62,903 nucleotides of DNA from Paracoccaceae bacterium (GCA_020628545.1 JAHDEX010000020.1:1-62903), one strand, 5' to 3'. Positions 18,791 to 27,097 are shown, counted from the stretch's first letter. Numbers and translations are program-made. Notes: a model not told the origin generated them from the sequence alone.

Positions 18791-19797
18791 ATCGATTGTC
18801 CCCGGAACAGACCTGTGGGTCGGAAGAGCAGCACAATGATCAGGATCGCAAAGGATACCGCGAACTTATAGTCCGTCGACAGAAGCTGAACGAGGCTGTC
18901 GGGCGCCCATTCCTCCGGCAGAGTATAAGTCAGGACCTTCTTCCACGCGTAGGTGATTGTGACCTCTGAGAAGGCGATGACGAACCCTCCGGCAATCGCG
19001 CCAACCGGGCTCCCGATGCCGCCAACAATGGCAGCCGCAAAGATTGGCAGAAGCAATTGGAAGTAGGTGAAGGCCTTAAAGGACTTGTCGAGGCCATAGA
19101 GCACCCCTGCGGTCGTGGCGAGCGCCGCGACGATCATCCAGGTCACCATCACGACACGGTTTGGGTCGATGCCCGAGAGAAGCGCAAGGTCTTCATTGTC
19201 CGAGAATGCGCGCATCGATTTGCCAGTGCGGGTTTTATTGAGGAACCAGAAGAGCAAGGCCACAACAATTATCGCCACGACAACGGTGATGGCTTGTGTC
19301 GTCTTAATGGCGAGGCCCTCATCGAGGCCCGTCATCTCCTTGAAGTCGCGGGCAGAGATAATGAACCGCTCGCCGTCCGCGAAACGAATGTCGCGTACGC
19401 CGATGATGAAACGCACGATGCCGTTCATCACGAACATCACGCCCATCGACACGATCACGAGGATCACGGGTTTAGCTTTCTGGGTGCGATAGAACTGATA
19501 GACGACTTTATCGGTGCCCAGTAGCAGCAACGCAGTGATCGCAATACCAAAGGGCAGGGCGAGCAGAGCGGTGGGCAAAGGGCCAAGGCTGATCCCCCAA
19601 CTTTGGAACAGGAAGGTAAACAGGATCGTGATCGCGGTTCCGAACGCCATCGTGTCGCCATGCGCGAAGTTCGAGAACCGCAGGATCGCGTAGATCAGCG
19701 TCACGCCCAGCGCGCCAATTGCCAGTTGCGCCCCATAGGCGAGCCCCGGCACAATCACAAAGTTCGCCAAGGCGACAATTGCGTTCAAATAATCCAT
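18787..19797 (-). CDS. livH: Branched-chain amino-acid-type ABC permease LivH
   Basis: Second membrane subunit, 336 residues. The opening fits LivH: GLAYGAQLAIGALGVTLIYAILRFSNFAHGD, with the conserved F-A-H-G-D of the first transmembrane pair. The cytoplasmic coupling loop SMRAFSDNEDLALLSGIDPNRV is also present. Helices are regularly spaced. Its stop is coupled to livM by ATGA. Upstream, 19 bases away, is the second of two small secreted-protein genes inserted between livF and livH, so the operon is livF - two small genes - livH - livM. Confidence 0.93.
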   Translation of the reverse strand: MDYLNAIVALANFVIVPGLAYGAQLAIGALGVTLIYAILRFSNFAHGDTMAFGTAITILFTFLFQSWGISLGPLPTALLALPFGIAITALLLLGTDKVVYQFYRTQKAKPVILVIVSMGVMFVMNGIVRFIIGVRDIRFADGERFIISARDFKEMTGLDEGLAIKTTQAITVVVAIIVVALLFWFLNKTRTGKSMRAFSDNEDLALLSGIDPNRVVMVTWMIVAALATTAGVLYGLDKSFKAFTYFQLLLPIFAAAIVGGIGSPVGAIAGGFVIAFSEVTITYAWKKVLTYTLPEEWAPDSLVQLLSTDYKFAVSFAILIIVLLFRPTGLFRGQSI

Positions 19798-19816
19798 CAG
19801 ATCATGACCTTCGCTG

Positions 19817-20191
19817 TCATTGTCGTGTCTCCGTGACGGTGCAGGTGCCGGATAGTTTGGTGCCTTGTTGTGCGTTGCTTAGTAGCGCGCTGCCGTTTGC
19901 CTGCATCACGAAGAGAACTGTACTGCCACCAAGGCCCTCAGCTTCAAATCCGCGCACGTCAGCGAGTAGGAACGGCGTTGCCGGGAACTGCTTGTCGCCA
20001 AACGCGACATGCGTACGCTGTTGGCGCGGCGGTTCTTTTGCGTGTTGCGGGGCTGCGAATTGGGTATGGTCGATATCAAAGGTCAGCGTCTGATCGTTGT
20101 CCATCTCACACCGGATGCTTTCGGCCATTGCGGCGAGCGGGCTGAGTGCCAGCCCGGCGGTCAATGCGTAGCCTCCGACGTGCGGCATCAT
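19817..20191 (-). CDS. Small secreted two-cysteine protein inside the liv operon
   Basis: A 124-residue protein of unknown function. The start at 20191 gives an ATGA overlap with the previous gene; an in-frame ATG six codons earlier exists but is less likely. Residues 1-23 look like a signal peptide (LTAGLALSPLAAMA), leaving a mature protein that starts ESIRCEM. Only two cysteines remain, C28 and C117 (the latter in LSGTCTV), which could form one disulfide. The layout resembles its neighbour (signal, acid-x-x-x-Cys, Gly-Thr-Cys near the end). I take the two as diverged duplicates. A periplasmic place next to an importer is inferred. Confidence 0.72.
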   Translation of the reverse strand: MMPHVGGYALTAGLALSPLAAMAESIRCEMDNDQTLTFDIDHTQFAAPQHAKEPPRQQRTHVAFGDKQFPATPFLLADVRGFEAEGLGGSTVLFVMQANGSALLSNAQQGTKLSGTCTVTETRQ

Positions 20192-20571
20192 GACGATGCC
20201 TCCTGACATGTGCCGATGTAGCTGAGCAGCATGGGAACGTCTGGAAGAAGAACTGCAAGCCGCGCATCGCCGCTTGGTGTTACTGTTAAGGTCTCTTCCG
20301 TGCTCTCGAAGAACTCACCTGCTGTGAACCGCAGAAAGCCGTCGCGCTTGGCCATCACACCAACTGCACTGCCATTCACATCTTCACGCGTGGCGCGCGC
20401 CAGAAACTCCGTCGGCGACACGGTCGTCGGGGTATAGTCATACTGCGTTTCATAGGTCGTTTCGGCGCATCCGTCCGCGTCGACACATTCCTGCGTAAAC
20501 GTACAAGTCAGCGTGTCCGCTGATGCGGGCAGGGCAAGACCGATAACGATGACCGCTAGCCGCATCGTCAT
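20188..20571 (-). CDS. Small secreted four-cysteine protein inside the liv operon
   Basis: A 127-residue protein not assigned to a family. Its ATG (20571) overlaps the livF stop as ATGA. A signal peptide covers about residues 1-18 (LAVIVIGLALPASA), and the mature chain begins DTLTCTFTQEC. Cysteines are C23, C29, C35 and C122, the last in YIGTC near the end, enough for two disulfides in the periplasm. The centre is rich in Thr and acidic residues with beta-like alternation. The gene after it encodes a similar but shorter-spaced protein. Tight coupling to livF suggests a job connected with the transporter, but no function is known to me. Confidence 0.75.
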   Translation of the reverse strand: MTMRLAVIVIGLALPASADTLTCTFTQECVDADGCAETTYETQYDYTPTTVSPTEFLARATREDVNGSAVGVMAKRDGFLRFTAGEFFESTEETLTVTPSGDARLAVLLPDVPMLLSYIGTCQEASS

Positions 20572-21281
20572 CCTCCAAGGAAGCTCGCGCGCACTTCGGG
20601 ATCGGCGAGCAGTTCCTTTCCGGTTCCCGTATGCGCATTCCGGCCTTGGACCAGCACGTAAGCCTTATCTGCAATCTCAAGCGCTTGTCGGGCGTTCTGC
20701 TCCACCATCAGGATCGGAATGCCTGTGCGTGAGACTTCGATGATCCGGTCAAACAGCTCGTCCATCACGATGGGTGAGACGCCGGCGGTCGGCTCATCAA
20801 GCATGAGCACCTTGGGCTGTGTCATCAACGCGCGGCCCACGGCGACCTGCTGGCGTTGCCCGCCGGATAGCTCACCGGCTGGTTGGTTGCGTTTGTCTTT
20901 CAGGATCGGGAACAGCTCATAGACCTGTTCCATCGTGCCTGAGATGTCATCGGTCCGAATAAATGCGCCCATCTCAAGGTTTTCTTCGACGGTCATAGAG
21001 CCGAATATGTTGCGCACCTGGGGCACGAACCCCATTCCTTTAATCACGCGTTCCTGTGGGGACAGGTGGGTGATGTCTTCTCCATCCAACCGCACGGCCC
21101 CCTGGCGCACATCCAGCATCCCGAATACGGCTTTCATCGCGGTCGACTTGCCCGCACCGTTCGGGCCGACGATCACGGCGATCTCGCCCTTTTCGGCCGA
21201 GATCGTGCAACCGTGCAGGATATCAGGACCGCGGCCATAGCCACCGGTCATCGCATCGCCAATCAAAAACGGTTCAGACAT
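20568..21281 (-). CDS. livF: Branched-chain amino-acid-type ABC ATPase LivF
   Basis: ATP-binding subunit of the importer, 237 residues. Walker A GPNGAGKST (about 38-46), the Q loop FVPQVRNIFGSMTVEENL, the signature LSGGQRQQ and Walker B VLMLDEPTAG are all intact, and the switch histidine region ILMVEQNARQALEIAD is present. The FGSMTVEENLEMGA segment is typical of LivF rather than LivG. livG lies 54 bases upstream, and the small secreted-protein gene is coupled to its stop. Confidence 0.95.
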   Translation of the reverse strand: MSEPFLIGDAMTGGYGRGPDILHGCTISAEKGEIAVIVGPNGAGKSTAMKAVFGMLDVRQGAVRLDGEDITHLSPQERVIKGMGFVPQVRNIFGSMTVEENLEMGAFIRTDDISGTMEQVYELFPILKDKRNQPAGELSGGQRQQVAVGRALMTQPKVLMLDEPTAGVSPIVMDELFDRIIEVSRTGIPILMVEQNARQALEIADKAYVLVQGRNAHTGTGKELLADPEVRASFLGG

Positions 21282-21335
21282 GGGCCGCTCCGTTCCTATT
21301 CATCTGGCCAAAACAACTCAAAAAATTCTCTTCCA

Positions 21336-22121
21336 TCAAGCTGTTGCCACCTTGTCTTTGTTCTTCAGGCCGGTGCCCAAATAGGCCTCGATCACTTGCT
21401 CGTTCGCTTTGATCTCGTCCAATGTGCCCTCGGCCAGCACTTTGCCTTCGGCCATGCAAATGACCGGGTCGCAAAGCCTGCCGATGAAATCCATGTCGTG
21501 TTCGATCACAACGAAGGTGTATCCACGCTCTTTGTTGAGCCGGATGATGGCGTCGCCGATGGTGTTCAGCAGGGTACGGTTCACACCTGCGCCGACCTCA
21601 TCCAGAAAGACGATCTTGGCATCGACCATCATGGTGCGGCCAAGCTCGAGCAGCTTTTTCTGCCCACCAGACAAATTACCCGCCTTTTCATGGGTCAGGT
21701 GATCAATCGTCAGAAACTCCAGCACTTCATCCGCTTTTGCGGCCAAGGCGCGTTCTTCGTCGGCGATCCGCTTACGGCCAAACCACGCGTTCCACAACGT
21801 CTCGCCCGATTGTGCGCCGGGAACCATCATCAGGTTCTCGCGCACGGTCATCGAATGAAATTCATGTGCGATCTGGAATGTGCGCAGCAGACCTTTGTGA
21901 AACAGCTCATGCGGTGGCAGACCGGTGATGTCCTCACCCTTCATCGTCACATGGCCAGAAGTCGGCTCAAGAACGCCTGCTATCACATTGAAAAGAGTTG
22001 TTTTTCCGGCGCCGTTTGGTCCGATCAAGCCGGTGATCGAGCCTTCGGCGATTTGAAGCGTTGCACCATCAACAGCGCGAAAGCCGCCAAAGGCTTTCAC
22101 CAGGTTCTCAACAACGATCAT
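21336..22121 (-). CDS. livG: Branched-chain amino-acid-type ABC ATPase LivG
   Basis: Second ATPase of the importer. I chose the ATG at 22121 (261 residues, starting MIVVENLVKAFGG) because GGGGA lies six bases before it. An earlier in-frame ATG at 22193 would start before the hairpin at 22161-22184 and read through it. Walker A GPNGAGKTT, signature LSGGQKKL and Walker B IVFLDEVGAG are present. The C-terminal tail with AEGTLDEIKANEQVIEAYLG is the LivG mark. Walker B here has GluVal where most have GluPro, a tolerated change. Confidence 0.94.
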   Translation of the reverse strand: MIVVENLVKAFGGFRAVDGATLQIAEGSITGLIGPNGAGKTTLFNVIAGVLEPTSGHVTMKGEDITGLPPHELFHKGLLRTFQIAHEFHSMTVRENLMMVPGAQSGETLWNAWFGRKRIADEERALAAKADEVLEFLTIDHLTHEKAGNLSGGQKKLLELGRTMMVDAKIVFLDEVGAGVNRTLLNTIGDAIIRLNKERGYTFVVIEHDMDFIGRLCDPVICMAEGKVLAEGTLDEIKANEQVIEAYLGTGLKNKDKVATA

Positions 22122-22160
22122 GATATCCCCGATCCGCTTTGGGTCTTGCGCCCAATGAAT

Positions 22161-22184
22161 AAGGGCGGCGCGAACGCCGCCCTT
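22161..22184 (-). terminator. Intercistronic hairpin between the binding-protein gene and livG
   Basis: A perfect 10-bp stem (AAGGGCGGCG/CGCCGCCCTT) closes a four-base loop that reads UUCG in the minus-strand RNA, followed by a short UUAUUCAUU stretch. It lies 16 bases after the solute-binding-protein stop. Such hairpins usually act as a partial terminator and 3' stabiliser, so that binding protein is made in excess over membrane subunits. Confidence 0.75.
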
Positions 22185-22199
22185 TGATGTCAAAAGTGC

Positions 22200-23396
22200 T
22201 TAGCGATAGCCGATGGTGGAGTAGACGCCATCAGCAAATTCGATTTCCTGATAGTTACCAGCGGATTCACCTGGACCGATCAGTTCCACGGCGGAAGCAC
22301 CGACGTAGTCGATGTCTTCACCAGCAGCCAGCAGTTCGAGGCCTTTTGCCAGCTCGCCCGGGAAGATTTCGGTGCCTGGTGCGTTAGCGACGTCGAACAC
22401 CTTGTCCTTGAAGTCAGCGGAGTCCGTAGACCCAGCCGCTTGCATCGCAAGCATGATCAACGCAGCTGCGTCATAAGACTCTGGCGAGAATGCACCTGTT
22501 CCGTCGAAACCAGCGGCTTCGGCCATTTCAACGAACTTGGCTGCACCCGGGCTATCGGTGCCTGGGTATGCGCCGTAGGAGCCGTTGAGCTCTGCACCGA
22601 AGTTTTCGTTCAGCTTCGCGCCGACCATGCCGTCTGGCATGTAGAATGTGTCGAATGCGCCCGCATCAAGGGCAGAGCGGATGATGCCAGAACCACCTTG
22701 GTCGACGTAACCCGCAACGACGAGGACTTCGCCACCAGCGGACGCCAGTGCGCCGACTTCCGCAGAATAGTCTGCCTTGCCGTCTTCATGCGCAGCAGAG
22801 ATGGTGACGGTGCCGCCAGCTTCTTCAAACGCCGCCTGGAACGCATCAGCCAGACCCTTGCCGTAGTCGTTGTTGGTGTAGGTCAACGCAACTTCGGAGA
22901 CGCCACGATCCTGAAGGATCTCAGTGATGATCACGCCCTGGCGTGCGTCAGACGGTGCTGTCCGGAAGAACAGGCCGTTATCTTCAGCTGTGGACAGGCC
23001 GGGCGACGTTGCCGATGGCGAGATCATGACGGTGCCGTTTGGCAGTGCGACGTTCGAAAGGATCGCGCCGGTCACGCCGGAGCAGTCCGCACCCATGATC
23101 GCATTCACGCCTTCAGCTGTAATCAGACGTTCGGCAGCAGTTGTTGCCGCACCAGCGTCGATACAGGTGGAGTCGCCACGTACAGACGTGACAGTTGCGC
23201 CGTCCAGCAGTGCGCCGGACTCGGTGACTTCAGCCATCGCCAGTTCAGCACCAGATCCCATCGCAGGTGTGATCGATTCCAGCGGCCCGGTGAAACCGAG
23301 GATCACGCCGATCTTCACTTCGTTTGCATGGCCGTCCGCAAACACCGCGCCAGCTGTCAGCGCCATCGCTGTGGTGGCAGTCAAAAGTTTCTTCAT
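22200..23396 (-). CDS. Periplasmic amino-acid/amide-type substrate-binding protein (LivK-like)
   Basis: Binding protein of the LivFGHM-type transporter, 398 residues. A signal peptide (MKKLLTATTAMALTAGAVFA) is followed by the type I periplasmic fold VKIGVILGFTGPLESITPAM. The inter-domain marks VMISPSATSPGL and TYTNNDYGKGLADAF also fit. It is the first gene of the operon and is separated from livG by a strong hairpin. Homologues bind leucine/isoleucine/valine, amides, urea or aromatic compounds; sequence alone does not decide. Confidence 0.93.
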   Translation of the reverse strand: MKKLLTATTAMALTAGAVFADGHANEVKIGVILGFTGPLESITPAMGSGAELAMAEVTESGALLDGATVTSVRGDSTCIDAGAATTAAERLITAEGVNAIMGADCSGVTGAILSNVALPNGTVMISPSATSPGLSTAEDNGLFFRTAPSDARQGVIITEILQDRGVSEVALTYTNNDYGKGLADAFQAAFEEAGGTVTISAAHEDGKADYSAEVGALASAGGEVLVVAGYVDQGGSGIIRSALDAGAFDTFYMPDGMVGAKLNENFGAELNGSYGAYPGTDSPGAAKFVEMAEAAGFDGTGAFSPESYDAAALIMLAMQAAGSTDSADFKDKVFDVANAPGTEIFPGELAKGLELLAAGEDIDYVGASAVELIGPGESAGNYQEIEFADGVYSTIGYR

Positions 23397-23577
23397 AGTT
23401 TTCTCCCTAATGGACGTATTTTCATCCTGCCGCGCAGATTATTCACCTGTTTTTCAAAAGGGAAGGCCGTCAGCACTTTTATGTGCCAAACAGGCGATTT
23501 GCCTTGAAGATAGGGGGCTGGCGAAACGTTGCGACCAAAGTTCGTGCAATTTCAGGAAATGCCACTCGCGCCAGATG

Positions 23578-24594
23578 TTAGGCAGAATCCGCCGCAGGCT
23601 CTGCTTTTGCGGCCTGCGTGCCGCGCTCGCGGTAAGGCGTCGTATTGTAATGGGACCTGTAACACTTGGAAAAATGGGACGGCGAGGCGAACCCGCAGGC
23701 CAAAGCGACATTGATGACGCTCATATCCGTTTGCATCAGGAGGTTGCGCGCTTTCTGCAAACGCAGCTCCATGTAGTAGCGCTTTGGACTGCGCGACAGG
23801 TATCGACGAAACAGGCGTTCAAGCTGGCGCGTCGACATGCCGACGTCTTTTGCAAGGATCGCAGGGCTGATCGGCTCTTCGATGTTGGCTTCCATGATCT
23901 GGATGACCTTGCTGAGTTTTGGATGCCGCACACCGATTCGCGTTGGAATCGAGAGGCGCTGCGTGTCCTGATCCGTCCGAATGGACGAATAGATCAGCGT
24001 ATCGGCGACTTCATTTGCCAAGGCCTCTCCATGATCGTCGGCGATGAGCTTGAGCATCAAGTCGATAGAGGCGGTGCCGCCCGCTGTTGTGATCCGATTC
24101 CCGTCAACCACAAAGACCGACTTGGTCAGTTCGATATCGTCGAACTCTTCAAGGAAGCTATCGTGGTTTTCCCAATGGATCGTCGCACGTTTGCCGTCGA
24201 GGAGGCCTGCTTTCGCAAGGGTGTAGCCAGCGGTGCAAAGCCCCGCGAGTTTCACGCCGCGACGCGCCTCGCGCCGGACCCAGTTGAGCATGGACTTTGT
24301 GGTGGCTTTCTGAATGTCCAACCCACCGCAAAGCATAACAAAATCATCGCGGTCCAGCTCGTGTAGGTCGCCCGTCAGGTTGAAGACACAACCGTTGGAA
24401 CATGTCGCAGTCTCGCCGCCTTCGCCAATGATCTTCCAATCGTAAAGCTGTTCCCCCGCGACTCGGTTCGCCAAGCGCAAACATTCGATTGCGCTTGAAA
24501 AACAAAGCATCGTGAATTGGCTCATAAGCACGAAGACCACCCGTTGCGGTTTGTGCTGATCCATCACAGAGGTTTTTCGGGCTGGTGTATTCAT
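23578..24594 (-). CDS. GlxA-type AraC-family transcriptional regulator
   Basis: A 338-residue regulator with a DJ-1/PfpI glutamine-amidotransferase-like N-terminal domain and an AraC C-terminal DNA-binding domain. The N-terminal part has VVFVLMSQFTMLCFSSAIE and the nucleophile-elbow stretch KLAGLCTAGYTLAKAG. The C-terminal part has two HTH units, ILAKDVGMSTRQLERLFRRYL and VALACGFASPSHFSKCYRSHY. This layout is shared with regulators of carnitine and glycine-betaine use (CdhR, GbdR) and arginine use (ArgR of Pseudomonas). It sits 181 bases upstream of the liv-type operon on the same strand, so regulation of that operon is a fair guess. ATG 24594 gives a normal N-terminus; the frame is open to 24708. 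Confidence 0.9.
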   Translation of the reverse strand: MNTPARKTSVMDQHKPQRVVFVLMSQFTMLCFSSAIECLRLANRVAGEQLYDWKIIGEGGETATCSNGCVFNLTGDLHELDRDDFVMLCGGLDIQKATTKSMLNWVRREARRGVKLAGLCTAGYTLAKAGLLDGKRATIHWENHDSFLEEFDDIELTKSVFVVDGNRITTAGGTASIDLMLKLIADDHGEALANEVADTLIYSSIRTDQDTQRLSIPTRIGVRHPKLSKVIQIMEANIEEPISPAILAKDVGMSTRQLERLFRRYLSRSPKRYYMELRLQKARNLLMQTDMSVINVALACGFASPSHFSKCYRSHYNTTPYRERGTQAAKAEPAADSA

Positions 24595-24698
24595 GCCGTC
24601 GCCGGATTGTCGTTTTTCAACCTTTTGCGAATTTGCGACGCCGCGGCAAGCACTATCTGAATGGTCTGGACAGAAGTGAATATCAGCGGACTTTGGCA

Positions 24699-24727
24699 TT
24701 GGATGCACTGCAGCATCGCGCTATAGA
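24699..24727 (+). promoter_or_regulatory. Candidate sigma-70 promoter of aroG
   Basis: TTGGAT (24699-24704), a 17-base spacer and TATAGA (24722-24727) make a good housekeeping promoter pointing at aroG. The leader of about 50 bases contains a small hairpin, ACCGGC (24733-24738) with GCCGGT (24746-24751), before the GGAG ribosome site. Confidence 0.55.
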
Positions 24728-24783
24728 GGCCCACCGGCGGTGAAGGCCGGTCTATTGAAAACCAAATCGACGGAGTAGGACCA

Positions 24784-26154
24784 ATGACGCACTGGCAGAA
24801 AACGGACTGGCGCAGTAAGCCCCGGATCCAAATGCCAACTTATACGGACGAAGCAGCGCTGAACGCTGTGGAAGGTCGGCTTGCGTCGTATCCACCGCTG
24901 GTTTTTGCAGGCGAAGCACGCCGGCTGAAACAGCACTTGGGTGCTTGTTCCCGGGGCGAAGCGTTTTTGCTGCAGGGCGGGGACTGTGCCGAAAGCTTTG
25001 CAGAGTTTTCTGCCGTCAGTATTCGCGACACCTTCAAGGTCATGCTGCAGATGGCCATGGTTCTCACATACGGTGCGAAGGTGCCCGTCGTGAAAGTTGG
25101 GCGAATGGCAGGTCAGATGGCCAAGCCACGCTCTGCCGATACAGAGACCGTCAATGGTGTGGAACTGCCAAGCTACCGTGGTGATATCATCAACGGGTTT
25201 GATTTCACGTCAGAGGCCCGTGTGCCCGATCCAACGCGGATGGAGCAGGCGTACATGCAGGCGGCTGCAACGTTGAACTTGCTGCGCGCGTTCTCGACCG
25301 GGGGATATGCCGATGTGCATCAGGTACACCAGTGGACCCTCGGGTTCACACAAGCCCCTGAGGCCGAAAAGTACCGTGAAATGGCAGAGCGGATTTCTGA
25401 CACGCTCGACTTCATGAATGCGGCTGGTCTGACGACAGACAATAATCACGAACTGCAGACTGTTGAGTTCTACACGTCGCATGAGGCGTTACTTCTTGAG
25501 TATGAGGAAGCACTGACCCGGATCGACTCGACGTCCGGCAAGTGGCTTGCAGGATCAGGTCACATGATCTGGATCGGTGATCGCACCCGGCAGCCCGATG
25601 GCGCGCACGTGGAATTCTGCAAAGGTGTACAGAACCCGATTGGTCTGAAGTGCGGTCCGTCGATGACATCGGGTCACCTCAAGTCGCTGATGGCGACATT
25701 GAACCCGGACAATGAGCCGGGCCGCCTGACACTGATCGCGCGCTTTGGTGCTGGATCGGTTGGGGAGCACTTGCCCCGGCTGATCAAGGCAGTTCAGGAG
25801 GAGGGTGCTGTTGTTAACTGGACCTGTGATGCGATGCATGGGAACACGATCAAATCGGCATCAGGTTACAAAACCCGTCCGTTCGAAAGTGTGCTGCGCG
25901 AAGTGAAAGAGTTCTTTGGCGTCCACAACGCTGAGGGCACGATCCCAGGTGGCGTGCATTTTGAGATGACCGGTGCCGACGTGACCGAATGCACCGGAGG
26001 CGTGCGCGCCGTCACAGACGAAAATCTGGCTGATCGCTATCACACAGCCTGCGACCCGCGTTTGAATGCCTCCCAGTCGCTGGAACTCGCGTTCCTCGTG
26101 GCCGAAGAGCTTTCTGCGCGGCGTACCGCTATGGCGGCTGCAAAAGCCGGATAG
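24784..26154 (+). CDS. aroG: Class II 3-deoxy-7-phosphoheptulonate (DAHP) synthase
   Basis: First step of the shikimate pathway: phosphoenolpyruvate plus erythrose 4-phosphate gives DAHP. The 456 residues match the plant/actinobacterial class II type rather than E. coli AroFGH. Marks are [11 protein letters not shown] (about 61-71) with the metal-ligand cysteine, [13 protein letters not shown], the [10 protein letters not shown] segment, GPSMTS, and CDAMHGNT with its ligand His. It is transcribed alone, with its own promoter upstream and a clear terminator behind. Feedback inhibition cannot be judged from sequence. Confidence 0.96.
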   Translation: MTHWQKTDWRSKPRIQMPTYTDEAALNAVEGRLASYPPLVFAGEARRLKQHLGACSRGEAFLLQGGDCAESFAEFSAVSIRDTFKVMLQMAMVLTYGAKVPVVKVGRMAGQMAKPRSADTETVNGVELPSYRGDIINGFDFTSEARVPDPTRMEQAYMQAAATLNLLRAFSTGGYADVHQVHQWTLGFTQAPEAEKYREMAERISDTLDFMNAAGLTTDNNHELQTVEFYTSHEALLLEYEEALTRIDSTSGKWLAGSGHMIWIGDRTRQPDGAHVEFCKGVQNPIGLKCGPSMTSGHLKSLMATLNPDNEPGRLTLIARFGAGSVGEHLPRLIKAVQEEGAVVNWTCDAMHGNTIKSASGYKTRPFESVLREVKEFFGVHNAEGTIPGGVHFEMTGADVTECTGGVRAVTDENLADRYHTACDPRLNASQSLELAFLVAEELSARRTAMAAAKAG

Positions 26155-26173
26155 GACAAGCCAAGCAAGTTGG

Positions 26174-26202
26174 AATGGCGGGCCATTCGGCCCGCCATTT
26201 TT
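26174..26202 (+). terminator. Rho-independent terminator after aroG
   Basis: An 11-bp stem (AATGGCGGGCC/GGCCCGCCATT) with an ATTC loop, followed by TTTTT, 19 bases after the aroG stop. It lies just before the convergent PAS gene end and may also slow readthrough from that side. Confidence 0.92.
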
Positions 26203-26220
26203 CGTTTGCAGCCCAGAGTG

Positions 26221-26913
26221 TCAGGTGTTGTCGACGACAAGCTGCAAATAGGAACGAGCGCCGCTTTTTGAAGGCGCTTTGGATGGTTGTTCCAAGTCTG
26301 CTTTTTCGTAATCCCGATTAAGATCTGCGACAGCGGCTTTCATTTCGCTAATCGTCCGGATCAGCGGTGTCAGCCTTTTGCAACGGATCGGGATCGTGCG
26401 GTCAAAATCAAATCTGACGATGTGCCTTTTCACAGCCCCATCAAGCACAATGGCCCCGAAAATCCGTGTGACCCCACCGTCGCGGTCCTTCAAAGGAAGC
26501 AAAAGCAACCGTCCTCTTAGAACTGAACGGCGCAGGCCGCTTGTTGCGGTCAACGGCACCTCAACGATCTCTGGTCTGTCGCAAACGGATTTGATCACTT
26601 CGGCCAGAGCTTCGCGTCCATCCTCGGAAAAAAGCGTGCTGAGTGGCATGCCGCGGACATCGACGCCCAACAGCGCATTCATCTGTTTGCCAGCCACCCG
26701 AAAGCGCGCGATGGTCGGCGCGACACGCTCCAGAACAAAACAATGCGCCAAGACATCGTCCAGCGCTTCTGGTGATACGGAGGCTTGTGACGGCACGGTC
26801 TCATTGTCGCGCATTCTTTCCCAATGTGCTTCAACAAGTTGCAGAATTTTTTCGCCTGCATCCACGTGAAAGGGAATGCGGTTATACCTTAGCTTTATGT
26901 GCTCTTGAGACAT
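26221..26913 (-). CDS. PAS-domain protein (PAS_5-like) behind CtrA boxes
   Basis: A 230-residue cytoplasmic protein. ATG 26913 follows TGAGG at good spacing; an earlier in-frame ATG is at 26931. The central part looks like the alphaproteobacterial PAS_5 family: SPEALDDVLAHCFVLERV, then a FRVAGKQMNALLGVDVRG core and a LFSEDGREALAEVIKSV helix. There is no HTH, kinase or GGDEF domain, so it would sense or bind rather than act directly. It converges on aroG across a terminator. Two CtrA-type boxes 41-80 bases upstream suggest cell-cycle or motility-linked expression. Confidence 0.82.
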   Translation of the reverse strand: MSQEHIKLRYNRIPFHVDAGEKILQLVEAHWERMRDNETVPSQASVSPEALDDVLAHCFVLERVAPTIARFRVAGKQMNALLGVDVRGMPLSTLFSEDGREALAEVIKSVCDRPEIVEVPLTATSGLRRSVLRGRLLLLPLKDRDGGVTRIFGAIVLDGAVKRHIVRFDFDRTIPIRCKRLTPLIRTISEMKAAVADLNRDYEKADLEQPSKAPSKSGARSYLQLVVDNT

Positions 26914-26953
26914 ACTTTTGACCTCATGCATGAACGTTTGACCCGCCCATAAT

Positions 26954-26993
26954 TTAACAGATTGTTAGCAAATTTCTTTTAACAAAGTCTTAA
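26954..26993. promoter_or_regulatory. Tandem CtrA-type binding boxes
   Basis: TTAA-CAAAGTC-TTAA at 26979-26993 is an exact match to the CtrA full site TTAA-N7-TTAA. TTAA-CAGATTG-TTAG at 26954-26968 misses by one base and lies 25 bp away. A further TTAA is at 26998-27001. They stand in the divergent gap between the PAS gene (minus) and yicC (plus), closer to the PAS gene. CtrA use is inferred from consensus only. Confidence 0.65.
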
Positions 26994-27023
26994 GTGGTTA
27001 ACGGCAAAGGGTTTCGCGGGGTG

Positions 27024-27039
27024 AAGCCTTGCAAGGCTT
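27024..27039. promoter_or_regulatory. Perfect 16-bp palindrome upstream of yicC
   Basis: AAGCCTTGCAAGGCTT is fully self-complementary and lies 58 bases before the yicC start, in the same gap as the CtrA boxes. It has no U-rich tail, so it is more like a dimeric-repressor operator than a terminator. No regulator is assigned. Confidence 0.35.
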
Positions 27040-27097
27040 GCTCAGCACGGTGTCGATCCGTTAGGGGTGACGGACATATCGTTTCAGGAACCACCGC

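Noticed and set aside
22122..22193. Longer livG product starting at 22193
   Set aside because: Its start lies before the intercistronic hairpin; the ATG at 22121 has a good ribosome site and normal N-terminus.
23473..23486. GCAC-N6-GTGC dyad upstream of the liv-type operon, also readable as a TGGCAC sigma-54 -24 element
   Set aside because: The spacer is six rather than seven for NtrC, and the -24/-12 distance is one base too long for sigma-54. Kept only as a weak note.
17900..24366. Long plus-strand open frames opposite the liv operon (for example 17900-18871, 21066-22187, 22440-23507, 22924-24366)
   Set aside because: They are antisense to well-supported genes, have rare-residue-rich products (many Cys, His, Arg) and no ribosome sites or family motifs.
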